64,000 bases of DNA from assembly GCA_023101725.1 (NCBI GenBank), contig JALJCO010003053.1, positions 1,495,501 through 1,559,500 of the forward strand, in the 5' to 3' direction. The stretch comes from Atherinomorus stipes. Its lineage: Eukaryota > Chordata > Actinopteri > Atheriniformes > Atherinidae. Position 1 is the stretch's first letter. Every line of letters begins with the position of its first letter. The position numbers and the translations under genes were made by a program. Shown here piece by piece: positions 1 through 12,500 of this stretch. The notes under the pieces are model-generated. The model saw nothing but the letters and a program-made list of their open reading frames with translations. It was not told the origin of the DNA and did no database searches.

Positions 1-1550
1 GCCTTGTCATCAACAGATTTTGCTGGCATGACCCGAGTGTTCAAGGCCAAACTGTGTTGTCAACTACAATGATGCAAACTGACAGCTACAAATAGAGAGG
101 CTCCTTAGTAACTGGTAAACAAGATGCAAAAATGGAAAAGAATAGCACACACTCAACTAAACCCATGATTCTGACACATTTTAGTTAATACTAATCAAAA
201 CTTTGCACTGTTGGATAATGGCCATGTTAGATTCCAGCCATTGGCGAGTCACCATGAAAGAGGTGGATAACTGAGCTCATTTAAATTCAGTCTTCTTGCT
301 GCAGAGGTTTTGCATGCCAACTTATTCATGAGGTGCGCATTCTCCACTGCTGGGGTCATTTTTGGTTTCATATGACTGCCTCTATATCAGAACCAGATAT
401 AGTGAGCATTATCACTCCTAAACTAATGGGTTGCTTTTATTGAAAACAGAAAACAATAATGGTAGGTAAAGTACTAAAAAGGGAAAATCAGTAAATCCTG
501 AAATGGAGTGTGCCATGGTGACAAAGAACCATAAATCCTTTCTTTAGTTTGATAAAAATCAACAGGCCATTTTTCCTTATTTCCTGTTGTCAGATTTGAT
601 TGATGGGTCAGCCATTTCTTTTATAGATCATTTTACTTCCCGTAAATATGTGCACAAACACAGTTTCAGCCTGAAATGAGAAAGAGAAACACAATTTCTT
701 TGTTCTCAGTCTTGTAAACCACAACATTTGTATGTCGTCCAGTAATGACAGTGTCAGACAGAACGAGTCCCAGAAGGCCTTCTGGGCTTGAGTTCTGAAG
801 GCCACAAGCTGACAGATACATGTAGGAGAACAAGGCAGAGAGGAAGCCTCATCATGACTTTGCGCAACCACCACCCCTGCCCCTCATAGCCAAGACTTCC
901 TCAGTGACCGGGATAGCATAACTTCAAGTGGATGACATATTCTGATGGCAGACGCTCACAGAAAACAATGTTTTTGTACAAGGGTGGAACTGCTATTTTT
1001 TATTACCAGCAACTCCACAGGGACTGCCGTCCATCAATCTCCAAATGTTCTGCCATGAGTTCAGACTGATGAAGGGTTGTGAAATGCATTACCATGTGTC
1101 AGCTGTTTGGATTTAAGAGTTAATGTTCTCCCTGTGATGGCCATTTAAGTCATGCTACCATGACTTTAGAAAAGAAAAATACACATCATCAAGGTCCAAG
1201 ATCAGTTTTGTATCTCTAAAACTGGTTTGATTTATTGCGGTTTGCATTTTGATTCTTTGATATTTGTGTTCGTGACAGAAAAAAAGCACTAGGCATTCAC
1301 TCTACACCATCAGAGATGAGAACATACGGTATGTAAAGCCATGGAGTCATCAAGACACTTCAAAAACCAAGGTCTGCCACAGATGGGGTGACCCTAGAGG
1401 AAAAAAGCTAAAACATTATGGAGACAATATTAAAGAATCAAACAAAAAAAAAAATTCCATGGACTTATTTTCATATATAAACATTTACACTGTACTGTGC
1501 TGTATTACAAGTCTACCCAGCAGACAAAGGCCATCACCTAAATGCATTTA
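1..1550. other. intergenic DNA, nothing recognised
   Basis: AT-rich sequence with no open frame that resembles a known protein, no splice-bounded exon and no clear repeat boundary. The minus-strand 88-codon frame at 608-874 has no recognisable motif. It is probably ordinary intergenic sequence. Confidence 0.5.
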
Positions 1551-1585
1551 TTTACAATACCTGTCAAAAGTTTAGATACACTTTC

Positions 1586-2491
1586 TAGGGATGGTCATAT
1601 TGATACCTTTGAGTCGATACTTCGATACCAGCCCGACAAAATATCGGAATCGATACTTTTTTTTTAGTATTGTGATATAACTGTACAGATACAAAACATG
1701 CAATTTGTTTCTACTTCTGAGAGTTTTAGGCAATGAAATTATGTAAGGAGCCAGATTCTAGCTTCCGTATCACATGATGATGGTAGCCTATCAGATGCCA
1801 TGATGATGTTACTCCTGTTAGTGATGATAATGTTTTGGTATCTTTCAGTGGTTTAATGCAGATTATTGTACTTATTATCTTTTGGTAAATTTGTAATATT
1901 ACTATGACATTTTCTATTTTAACATCCAGCATCCATTTTAACTCCTTACTAAATTTGATTATTTTAGTTAGTACAGTATATATTATGTTATTTGATAATT
2001 GAAAGATGTTTTTAATCTATTTTTGTTCAATTTTATCATCACTATAATTTATTATTGTTTTAAAAGCGTTTCTTTCCAATACATCTGTTCTCAGGTTTTA
2101 CTTATATCTGATATTGCCCTTGCATTCAAGATATTAACCTGTTTAAAACCACCTGGTCGCCGGCGCCCAGGCTGTGTTTTAGTCACACTTTTCTAATTTA
2201 TATTTTCAGACACTAGAAGGTGTAAGCTTTCAAATGATGTCTCACACAAGTAATTTGGCCTTCCAGTTCCTCTGTTATTTGCATTTCCATTTGGGTATGC
2301 AAAATAGGCGAGGATTACTTAAAAAGGTGGGAGTTAAGAGGTTAATGCAAAATGTACAATCACATGATTTTCTTTTAAAGGACAAAAAATATCGATATCG
2401 ATATCGATATCGGTATCGGTATCGGTATCGCTGAAAAAGTGCCATAAACTACTCGTATCGCCATGAAAAATTTCGGTATCGCCCATCCCTA
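1586..2491. mobile_element. non-autonomous hAT-like DNA transposon, 906 bp
   Basis: The element starts TAGGGATGGTCATATTGATACC and ends GGTATCGCCCATCCCTA, which gives imperfect terminal inverted repeats. An exact 8-bp direct repeat ACACTTTC flanks it at 1578-1585 and 2492-2499, the target-site duplication length of the hAT superfamily. It has no transposase frame, so it is non-autonomous. Both subterminal regions are filled with ATCGATA/CGGTATCG-type units (1606-1670 and 2390-2475), including a small hexamer array. The open frames inside (1726-1932 minus, 1999-2196 and 2234-2434 plus) are incidental. Confidence 0.85.
2390..2430. repeat. (ATCGAT/ATCGGT) hexamer array in hAT end
   Basis: About seven tandem hexamers: first ATCGAT units, then variant CGGTAT units. 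They lie in the right subterminal region of the hAT-like element, and related units also occur near its left end. The array is probably part of the element rather than an independent microsatellite; subterminal hexamers are typical transposase-binding sites in hAT elements. Confidence 0.7.
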
Positions 2492-2529
2492 ACACTTTCC
2501 TGTTAGATTTAATGGGAAAGTGTGTCCAA

Positions 2530-3838
2530 AATTTTTCTGCAATGTTGCCACATTAACCTGACTTTTTCTATTTGACATCAATAATAAGTTGGTGTTTGGT
2601 GAATTGCTCTGAAGTAGATTTAAATCAGAAATTTGGGAAAAGCCCCCTTGTTGTCCCCTGGTAATGTTTTTTTTTATTTTTCACCCCCATTCAGAGAAAT
2701 GGCAGGACTGTATGTAAATATAAAATCACTTACTGAGTCAATGGTTTTTAATGGATCTACCTAAAAACACTGAAAACAAAACTACATTTTACATCCCCTG
2801 GTGAAAGATAAAGCACGTGTATGCTGGAGTTTTGGAAAGGATAAACCCATCAGTAAGTTATGCTTTGGTTTATCTAGTCATTCACCACTGCTCAGAGGCT
2901 AACATTCAAACATTCAAGATGCTGTGATTTTTTTATTTTTTTTTAATCAAATTTGCCAAAATTACAAACAAACGTATAAAGTACTTGTGATGCACATGAA
3001 AACTGTGCACAGTAGCAAGACAACATGCAGGATACAGTATGTGCACCGTGGAGTGTAACACAGTCCAGTCTGGGATGCTGAAGTACTACCGTTGGTCCCA
3101 CAAAGTATTTGCAAACATTAAACATAGAGGTTTAACTTTTATTAGCATGTCTCTCCATTCTCCTGTCGGCCATGTTTCAGATGGTCAACAGCTGCGCTTG
3201 TGATTTGGGCCTGTGTTGCAGAGTGATCCCATGTCATAACAGCAGCTATAATTATCAAAAAATAAATAAAAGGATAAATAAATAAAACATGCACAAACAA
3301 AGAGAGAGCGAGGGAAAAGGATCAGAAAGGCTGTTCACACTTGGTGCTAAGATGCTGTATGCTCTCACAGTCAGGTCTACCGGAGGCCAGAAAGTTACTG
3401 TTACTACTGGCACTATTGTTGCCTTTGCCTCCCAAATCTTTTAAACCTCCTCTTTAACGGCAGGGTCGGGGATCCTGAAAAAAACAGTTTGATCAAGCTT
3501 CATTTTAAAATATACACCCACCTGAAGCCATGCCTCCAGAGCATAGGCGGCAATCTACATTTCTACCAGTGGGTGCTGTGAGTGAAGGCCATACAAGACG
3601 ACAAGATATGTTCAGCTAAATTAATATCCCATTCTTAGTGGAATTTATGGCTTATTATTTTGTATAATAACCTCACCACAAAATTATCAAATATAGCATC
3701 CATTTAAAAAATAATTCGAAGAAAATAAAATCAGTAATAAATTAGTCACTAGCGGAATCCTTCACAATTGTGACACCAAGCAATAAATGCGCTTGCAAGT
3801 GAAACAGAAAGCAAAATTGGTAGCCAGTGCAATAATAT
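2530..3838. other. intergenic DNA, nothing recognised
   Basis: Unique-looking AT-rich sequence between two mobile elements. I see no exon, RNA gene or repeat boundary. The 60-codon minus frame at 2943-3125 is not supported by anything. Confidence 0.45.
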
Positions 3839-3843
3839 CTTAA

Positions 3844-5217
3844 AGGAGCCCTATCATGAAAAATGGACTTTTAAGAGCTTTTCAGCATGTCAGTGTGTTA
3901 TTTCCTCATCAAGAAAGGATTTAAATCGTTATTTTTCTTCATTCATGCATATTTGAGTAATCTACATGAATATTTAAACCAAGCGCTACCTCCCTGCAAA
4001 CGGCTGACTACCCACCCCGTTACGTATGAACGTGGCACCAATCACGAAAGTCCAAATGCGCATGCTCAGTATCGTAGCAAGACGCCCTCTGCTGAACAGA
4101 AACTCAGAGAATCATTTACACACTCTCTGAGGAAGAAACTAACACCTGCAGGAAGATTTCCTCAGAGAAAAGCAGCCATCAGCTAACAGACGTTTGCTCC
4201 AGAGTTCAGGAGAATTTTCTTCCCCCCTTTTTTTTTAAGCTCTAGAGGACAGCAAGTTGGGAAAAATGCAGTTATGTTCAGCGTGGGAGTGTATTTGTTG
4301 TACTGGATGAATCGACTTGCCAGAAGTGGTTGGATTTTAACTTCAGGAGCAGGGGAAAAAAAACTCAACTTCGTGTGTGAACTTCACTCCTGACAACTTC
4401 ATGAATCTCGACAGTAAAGTCTTTTTTTCTCTGGGATTACTTCTGAAACCTGACGCAGTTCCTACTATAAAAACGCGCATGGACAGACAACAACACTGGT
4501 GAGTCAACACATCTCTCAGCTCAATGCTAACTGTTAGGCTATGATTTGTTCGCTAATTTACTTACTTGTCAGGGGTCTCTGTGGTACTTCTGTGGTACTG
4601 CGTGTACTTCAAACTCCATATCAGACTCTGGGTCGAGCGCATACAGCTCCACAACAGGCTGCTCCGTTTGATCCCGTCGATCGGAGTCCGATTATCCATC
4701 AATGTTTACAAGATCCATGTGAGTGCTGCTTAGCTCAGCGCTAACTGTTAGCCTATGATTTGTTCGCTAAATTACTTGCTTGTCGGGGGTCTCTGTGGTA
4801 CTTCTGTGGTACTGCGTGTACTTCAAACTCCATATCAGACTCTGGGTCGAGCGCATACAGCTCCATAACAGGCTGGTCTGTTTTATCCCGTCGATCGGAG
4901 TAATTATCCATCAATGTTTACTACTAACATCCACATGAGAGCTGCCGGTGCCGGTGCTACAGACAATTCTGTGACCCTTCAGAATAAGTGTCTCTTCCGG
5001 GGCGACGTCATGAAATGGGCGTAAAACATGCTGCAATTGGTCGAGAGCTCCGCGGTTCAGTACAGTCAGCCATCTTACTTCCGTGTTGGAAATTAGATGC
5101 ATCGAAAAACTAATATTTAACACCAAATTAGTTTCTATAGTGGCGATGGGAACATATCAAGCTTATAAATGCCTATATTTGACTTTTGGAACATTTGAAA
5201 AGCATGATACAGCTCCT
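3844..5217. mobile_element. non-autonomous TTAA-flanked DNA element, 1.37 kb
   Basis: TTAA occurs exactly at both borders (3840-3843 and 5218-5221). The inner ends are inverted: AGGAGCCCTATCATG on the left, and CATGATACAGCTCCT on the right, whose reverse complement is AGGAGCTGTATCATG. TTAA duplication is used by the piggyBac and Kolobok superfamilies; an AGG-type terminus fits Kolobok better than the CCY-type piggyBac end. There is no transposase. The interior carries a tandem duplication of about 214 bp. The open frames within it (3887-4186, 4541-4744) are treated as non-coding. Confidence 0.75.
4516..4925. repeat. tandem duplication, period about 214 bp
   Basis: The segment beginning near 4516 (CTCAGCTCAATGCTAACTGT) recurs near 4730 with a 214-bp offset. 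Both copies include the same run about GGGTCTCTGTGGTACTTCTG and TCGAGCGCATACAGCTCC. The copies differ by scattered substitutions and small indels near their 3' ends. The duplication lies wholly inside the TTAA-flanked element, so it probably formed within that transposon family. Confidence 0.8.
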
Positions 5218-5388
5218 TTAACAAACAACAACTTAATCAGCAGCCTAATAGCTATAATTTTTTTTCACCCACAAGTCTTGTTAGTTCTTTGAAATGTTTG
5301 GTTGCTTTTAGCTGCTTGATGAACCCATTGGCAGTTATATCCAGGACCGTGCCATGTTAAAAGTCCATACAATTTTCTCATCTTTATG

Positions 5389-5419
5389 AGCCTACAGTCT
5401 CATTTTGAGACTGTAGGCT
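5389..5419. repeat. perfect 14-bp inverted repeat (hairpin)
   Basis: AGCCTACAGTCTCA at 5389-5402 is followed by a three-base TTT spacer and its exact reverse complement at 5406-5419. It lies between two TTAA elements and has no flanking T-run, so it is not an obvious terminator. Function unknown. Confidence 0.85.
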
Positions 5420-5485
5420 ACCAGGTGATTTGATGCAATGAAGAACCGAAGCCACTAAAAAAAACAATTTATCCTCACTTATTAA

Positions 5486-6150
5486 AGGTTGAATATGGAA
5501 CATTTTTATTAAAAGCTATATTTTTTAAAAAATAATACCTCCACAGGTCGTTTGGGGGTGTACAGAATGAAAGTACAACATTTCCCAGAAAAATTATATT
5601 TAGCCTAAAAATAATTATAAAATAAATTTTGACGGGTTCGATAATGGCATTTTATTTACGTCTATAAGCCAATACACGCCGCCATTGCAGGTTGCCAAAT
5701 GCGATCTCTGTGTGGAAACAATATTTCGGTCATAGTCAGGCCTGTGCAGGGAAAAACCGTGGTGATGACGAGTGAAGCAGCTGCTTCAGAGCCCTGGAGA
5801 TGTTGTTATCTGTTTCTGAGGAGGAATGACCTGAGAAGAGCAAAACCTGGAGTAAATTTAGGTGAAGACTTCACTAAATGGACCCACATAAACGTTTTCC
5901 ACGGAGTAAAACACAGAGAAGGCGACTTTCTTCCTGGATCGGTAAGCTAGCTTGTTTGCTAACATGGCTAACGTTAGCTGTCGGTTATAAACTCCTCTGC
6001 GTTACTTGTTGAACATGCTGCAGACTGTTACTCACTTGCGTATCGGCAGTGAGCCTGGCATCCCAGCGGCTGGAGTTGTTTTTCTGCCGTTGCAACTACA
6101 ACCTAGACACACGTGAAGTCGCTGTTCTGTCCGTATTACATATTCAACCT
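5486..6150. mobile_element. second TTAA-flanked DNA element, 665 bp
   Basis: TTAA at 5482-5485 and 6151-6154 borders an element with exact inverted ends AGGTTGAATATG and CATATTCAACCT. No transposase is present. An 83-codon frame at 5699-5950 runs up to a GTAAGC donor-like site, but it matches nothing I recognise. The terminus again begins AGG after TTAA, which makes this a probable Kolobok-like non-autonomous family. Confidence 0.8.
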
Positions 6151-6154
6151 TTAA

Positions 6155-9100
6155 GTTTATGATATAATTAAAGCCTTATGGCCAATTCACATAAGGTCTG
6201 TCAGCGCCACATTCTGGCTGCGCTGTGTTTTCATCCTGACCCCAGTCCTCATGCTGCATTCACGTCCAAATGCGATGTCTGATAGCTCAGAGTTCGACTG
6301 CTGCTGGCTTCTAGAAGCAGTAATCCAGCTTTAATTAAGAAATTTTTGACGTTGTCCATGTCAAAAGATTTGATTGTAATCATTTTGACGGCACGGTGCT
6401 TATAATATAGCTGAGGAAGTCCGCCATGACCGAGTCAATGTAGGGGAAACACTGCAGTGGATGCTTGATGAGACCGACTTTGCCATCATTCCCACGTGGG
6501 TGCTTGGGCCCCGAAACACCCACGGAATCAGCGCCTGCGCTCCAGAGTGCAGGAATGTGTGCACCGATTATTTACAAGCAGGTTGACGAAGATAACCGAT
6601 AACAGCCAAGTGGATAGCTTGTTAGCTTGCTAGTAAACATCAGAGGAACCACAATTCTAAACGTGTTCATTCGCTCACCTCCAACTCCTTCTGTGGTGTA
6701 AAACATCCACACTACAAAAGTCAACACCTCCATGGCTTGATCCACATCTATTTTTTTTTCAGTAGATTCAGTGGATTTTAAGCGCAAACAGCTACACAGA
6801 TGACAGCAGCCATGTTGGTTTACACTGTAAAACGTTCACATTGAGTTGCGAGTGTGGGGTGGGGGTGGGGGAGGAAGACACAAACAGCTTTTGAGTTCAA
6901 TGAACATATTATCGTTCAATAATTAAGAATGGGCTGTTCAAGACGATTGGATAGGGTTTTTTTCAGTCCTGTCCATTCCACAGGTGCCTAAATTTTTTAT
7001 GTTTTTGTCAGAGCATTTAATCAATTGGTTGCAATCGGGGTGTGAAGGAGATTTTAAGCAATATTGTAAAAAATGCTTCTGGAAAACATCATCCATCCTG
7101 CCTTTAAGGCCTTGCTATTCCTTGAGCTTCTTATATTCTTGGATTTAGAAAAGCTATCTGTCCGTCTTCTGTAGTTTGATAACCACCACAATGCCTGCGT
7201 GGTTTGTTGGCCAGTATAAGTTCATTAGTCTGAAACGGAAAGTCTAACATGAATTAATTCTGTCATTCTCAATCACCTAGGTAGGTATCTCCCACCTTCC
7301 TGTATCCCACACCCGCTACAGAACGTTCTGGACAATCTCAGAGGTCTCTTTGGCTTGCTAGGGTTGTGGACCCCTGTCTTAAATGATCAGCACCTATGTA
7401 TACTCTTAACTGCTTAAATACTTCATTTATCACAAGAAAAATGTAGTTACACAAAGTAATGAAATTAATGAAGACAGCATAATCTCCAGAACTGCTTTGG
7501 TTTAATTGATTTAGATGACACAAAATAATGAAAAAAATTAAGATTATGCTTGAAAATACAAAAAAGACTACATGTGGACTTTAAAATATGGGGTGTGTAA
7601 TAGTCTAGTTGAATAAACCCATCTTATCTCTACTTTTATGGCCAAGGCACAAGTCATGATGTAATAATGGAGCATATCCTGAAATGGCATATTTTCTTCT
7701 TTCGCTGTAATTTATCATCTTACCCTAGCCATCCCCGAACCTTCAGATTATGGACTGATCAAACGTCTTTTCTTAGATAATTATGGCCATCAGACATCCA
7801 GTTCGGGCCAAACATCTTTTCTCAACCAGTTCTAAAAGTCAGCCAAAGTCCATGTGCTGGTCTGTCTGAAGTCATTCTGGCTGCCCATACTTTCAAATAA
7901 TGGCCTGAACTAATGGACACAATATCAGCCATCTTTCCACATTTATAGACATTGTTTGGTCAGTTGTTAAGATAAAGCAAAGCTAGTTTTGTGGTGCCAG
8001 AGACATCAGAATGAGGAATTTGTGGAGGGTAAATGAGGGATAAACTATTAAACTAGCAAACATTAGAAATGTTACAATGCATATCTCCCTCATGAGCCAT
8101 GCTGGATCTCTCTGTTCCAGCCCCACTGCTTTCTCTGTCTTGTCATGGTAGAACTGAAACAGATGCACAAAATGAATGCCTATATCTCCTTGCATGGTAG
8201 AGTTCTCCTTCAGTCCAGGTTTATTACCCTCCACTGTAAAATGAGCGTGCATCAGTTCCATCTCTTTACCTGCACAGAATTCACCTAGATGGAAAAGCTC
8301 ACTGTTAGGTAAGGAAAATTCTGGCCCCCGTATCTTTAGTTTTAGCTTTTAGCATTAGCTTTGAGTGAACCTACAGTAAGCAACTGAATTTGAATATTTC
8401 AGCAGCTCCCACTTTGAACATCCAGATTTGTTTCTTGAAATAAATCAATACACTCATTATCTGGTGGAACAAGAACCGTCAAAGTTCCTCTGAGACTCTA
8501 CAAGACAACACACCAACCCACCTCAGCCCAGTGCGGATGATACCTGTGTCAAAATGCCTGACACATCCTTAGAAGTTCTTCACAAGTACAAGTTCTGCGT
8601 AAGAGTGAGATTTCAAAGAGTTACACCACGAGCTGTGATAGCATACACAACTGCCTGTGTAAATGATGAATCTTTACAAAGAGGCCTTCAGCATCCCAGG
8701 AGATGTCCTCATGTTCACGGAGAGAGAGGTAACAGAAAGGACAGACCAGCCCAGTCACTGCAAATATCTTTCTATTGTATATTTATAGCTCTTCACTTGA
8801 ATTTAAAAAGTTTAAAGAGCTATCTAAGAATGCTAAATATCTTTGATCTCTTTCCGAGCCTAATGCAAACAGATAATTATGTTTACTTTTGTCTATCCAT
8901 TGATATATACACGTTTTTTTCTTGTGGATAATAGACCGTATCAAAGATAGTCCTGTTGTTACAAGGAAGCTTTGTAGCTTCTCTCTAGTCTGTAATTTGT
9001 CAGCGTGATATTTATATTCGCTTTCATATTTCCACTGACACTAATGGCTTATGGTCTGACAAACACAAAAAAGACAAAAGCTGCAGTTTAATTCTACTGC

Positions 9101-9365
9101 CAGCTTTACATTTCCATTTCATTGTCCTGCTACATTTTTGCTTCTTCCTCTTTTTTCATTTAATACTGGCCTAACATTAGAATTGCTTCACAAGTGGTTT
9201 CACTTTCAGATTAACTGTCCTGTCTCCATATACTGAATTTACTCTTCGTTTTAACTAGTGCTACCACCTGCCACTTTTTCACTTTTAATATTTACTGTAT
9301 GTAATTTATTCCCATGTGTTTTATTGTACTTCATGTACAGCACTTTGTGATATTTATCTGTGAAT
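6155..9365. other. intergenic DNA, nothing firm recognised
   Basis: A stretch of about 3.2 kb without supported exons or RNA genes. The longest frame (8554-8931 plus, 125 codons) has low-complexity basic composition and no family resemblance. Parts near 6.2-6.6 kb have the feel of degraded interspersed repeat, but I could not find boundaries. Confidence 0.4.
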
Positions 9366-9374
9366 AGTAAATTT

Positions 9375-9396
9375 TACTTACTTACTTACTTACTTG
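9375..9396. repeat. (TTAC)n short microsatellite
   Basis: About five tandem ACTT/TTAC tetramers. Confidence 0.75.
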
Positions 9397-9559
9397 TCTG
9401 TCCCCTCCTGGTTGAAGATAATATCAATTTGAGATTATTTAAAGCACATCTTGAGCCATAAGACATTAATAATTGATGGAGAAAAGAAAGCTGAGCTTAA
9501 AGTTATGACAGCTTTTAAAATATAATGGAGGGTAGTAAGAAGTGGGTTTTACCTCTGAC

Positions 9560-12500
9560 TGCTGATCAATCGTGCTCCTTTTCTTGAGTTTGATCCACTT
9601 GGCGCTCCATGCTAGTCAATCATAAGAAACAATAAACCAAGTTGCTGCAGGCGTGACGGCATGAGGAGCAGAGAGGAGTGTGGTGGCTACTCGTCAGACT
9701 AATTAACCATACAGACAGGGCCCGGCGCCACAACCCAAGACAATTCCAATCTGAGGGGCTGTAATTGAAGTGACAAGTTAATTACAGGCTGATATTATCG
9801 TACGTTCCTTGTAGCACCCCTCTCTACCCCCTCCCCATGTATCCCTTTTCTCATGTCTCAGTCTTATTCTCGTTCTTGCAAATCTCGTCTACCTCCTATC
9901 TTCGGATGTGTTAATTAGCACCGGTTGCCCAACAGGTTTTGAGCTTGAACACTTGCCCTCCTATACCCTGTCCTCTTCACCTGTGCTGAATCTATAATTA
10001 AACAGAAATAAGTCCACTTAGTCTCATTTTCGTTTACAACATTTATGAGCTGCACTTTGTAGACTGGAAACTCCCACCAGCAGCACCGCCACCACATGCC
10101 CCTCGGCTCAGTCCTCTCCACCCGATCCCACCCAGCACCTCTGTGCACCTCTGTAATTAGCGTTAGCATCTTCTTTAAACAAGCTACATAAAGTTTAGTG
10201 GCAGGATTAAATCAGATCATTACCATAATATGGCTGTGCAATTTGCCCCTATCTCTCTTCTTTTCCGCCACATCAAAGCCCGGCGGAGCACTGGTGTAAT
10301 TGGGCCATGCCGCCTTGTCAAGATGATTCAGCCTGATGGCTGCTCCTCTCCCTGAAAAACCTCCTGGGCATGATAATTAATGGAGAAGAAAGTCAAGTCA
10401 ACATGAAGAGACGAAGAAGAAGGAGGAGAGAAAAGGAACTTAAGGAAAAAAAAACTTTGGACAGCTTCACATGAATATTTCACACCTTTGACTTATTCAG
10501 AATTAACATTATCAATTTGATGTATAATGGATATTAACTTTGTCAATGCTGTTTTCTTTTAATCCAGCAATGTTTTCATGATCCTCCTCAATCTAATTCC
10601 TTACGCTGTGACCTTCTGAGCGGTTCTAATGATGTAAGTGAAGTGAAATCAAAGATTGTTTGGCTCTTAGATCAGTGTTGTCATTCCTGATGAGGTGTTG
10701 ACATGAGGACAGCTGCCATTCACCGAGTTCACATTGATTTTGAAGCTGATTTCCCTTCGGAGTTAAGGTAACAAACAGAGCCTTGTGTATCTCTTATAAT
10801 GTTCTTTTCAAATACTCTCAAGAGACCAATGCCAGTGGCATTACAACAACCTTGGTGTCTTACACAAAATCAGTTTTCTTTGATAATTTACATCATTATG
10901 TCACCTTGTAGGAGGAATGCAAATTACAGGCCTGCTGTGCCTTTGTTGACACTCTTTGCCAACACACTTTGGTAATGAATAAGGCAAGGCTTCAAACATA
11001 GACAGGTGCTGGGCGCCTAGTAACTCTCACTATGAATATCCTGAGGAGGAAGTCAGCCTGGGTCAGTGTTGATTTGTTGCAAATTAGCACCATATGTTTT
11101 ATCTTTGAGTTTACATATGAATGAGTCAAAACAGAGAAAAGGAGGCTGGAGGTGGGTGAAGGGATGAATATCGATGATTCCTCTGTGTGCAGGGTTTGGG
11201 AAAGATGTGAGGCGGGGGCGGCATGGTGACTGCCATTCAAACGTCCATCATCTGTTCAGCCAGTGAGGGAGGACAGACAATGCCGGTGACAGTTGGTGAC
11301 AGAGACAGCTGGTTGTCCCACTAGCCCCTGCCTGTGATCCAGTGTGAGGTGACACCTCGGCCAAAAAATGAAAAGGAAAAATGGAGGGGGGAAAAAGCCA
11401 TTGCGGACTAATCAAAACAGCAGGCCAGACACCCTGCCTGCGCCAACAGGAGACCAGTGCCACAAGGACGCCCGGCTGGCACATCAGACAATACCCTCTC
11501 TGTCACCGTGCCTCGCTACTCCTTCTTCCTCCTTCCATCTGCCCTTCTCCGAGTCCTCACCCACCAGCGTCGGGGCACTGGGGGTTGTCAACTAAACCAA
11601 GTAACCTTTCTGCTCTTTCATTTCTTCCACCCCAAATTAGAATATGAAAAGGGACTCTCTCTTACCCAGTCAAAGACCATCACTTTAATGACATTTGGCA
11701 GTCATTTGATTTATTAGGTTTTAGAGGGTGGAGAGAAGAAATCCACTAAATATTTCATATGCCATGCTAATCCTTGTAATATTGCCAGCTGAAGCCATGT
11801 ACCTGCACTGCTAAGACGTGAGGCACATGGATTTCTCGCAGTCAGATGGCTGGAAATGCCTGTGAGTCTACTGAATAATAAAATAGCTGTATTGAAATAT
11901 TTAGACTTTGATTCCCATTAAAGGAATCTTTAAAACATGAGATTTACGTTTCAGGAAAAAAAAAAAAAAAAGAATAGTGATAGTAGAGACAGCAATCACA
12001 ACACACTCGCACTGAAAAACCTTCAGCCCATCTGAATAACAGCATCTCCCTCTGAACTACCTCTAAAAAGTAAATTTGGAGAGATCCAGACGGCTCAGGT
12101 TCAAACAAAGAGCACACTTCCAAGGCAGAACAAATGGCTCACAAGGAGCCGTTTGCGTGATAGCATGTGTTGTGTTTCGATGGTTGATGTCGGCTGAGAG
12201 GCACTAGTGACGAGAGATAGGGCCTACACATATATAAAACATTCTGCGACAAAAGTAGCTTCAGAACTTGGAATGAAAGGAAATGAGGTGTCAGCAGTTT
12301 CATCCCACTCGTAACACTTCTCTCATCTCAGCCCTGTTTGACATTTCCACAGCTGCTCCGAGCAGTAAAAGCATCGCACTGAGGATTCCAGCGCTCCCTT
12401 TGTTCGCAGACTGCTTTGTCCATTTGACTGTGTTCCAGATAGTCTGAGAGAAGAGACAAAGAGTGACAGAGACATAAACGGAAGCACGTGGCTGAATATC

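Larger units (their letters stand above)
1557..2525. repeat. palindromic Tc1-like MITE split by a hAT insertion
   Basis: The left arm (about 1560-1585, containing CTGTCAAAAGTTTAGATACAC) and the right arm (about 2492-2525, containing GAAAGTGTGTCCAAAATTTT) are imperfect inverted copies of each other. They resemble the short 'caaaagtttggacacac' palindromic elements that are frequent in fish genomes. The two arms are separated by a complete hAT-like element at 1586-2491, and the 8-bp duplication of that insertion lies within the arms. The palindromic copy is therefore older than the hAT copy. Tc1/mariner affiliation is from memory of the motif and is only probable. Confidence 0.6.

Noticed and set aside
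5699..5950. 83-codon frame ending at a donor-like GTAAGC, considered as an exon
   Set aside because: It lies entirely inside a TTAA-bordered transposon and resembles no known protein.
8554..8931. 125-codon plus-strand frame
   Set aside because: No family resemblance; the second half is AT-rich and low in complexity. Probably chance.
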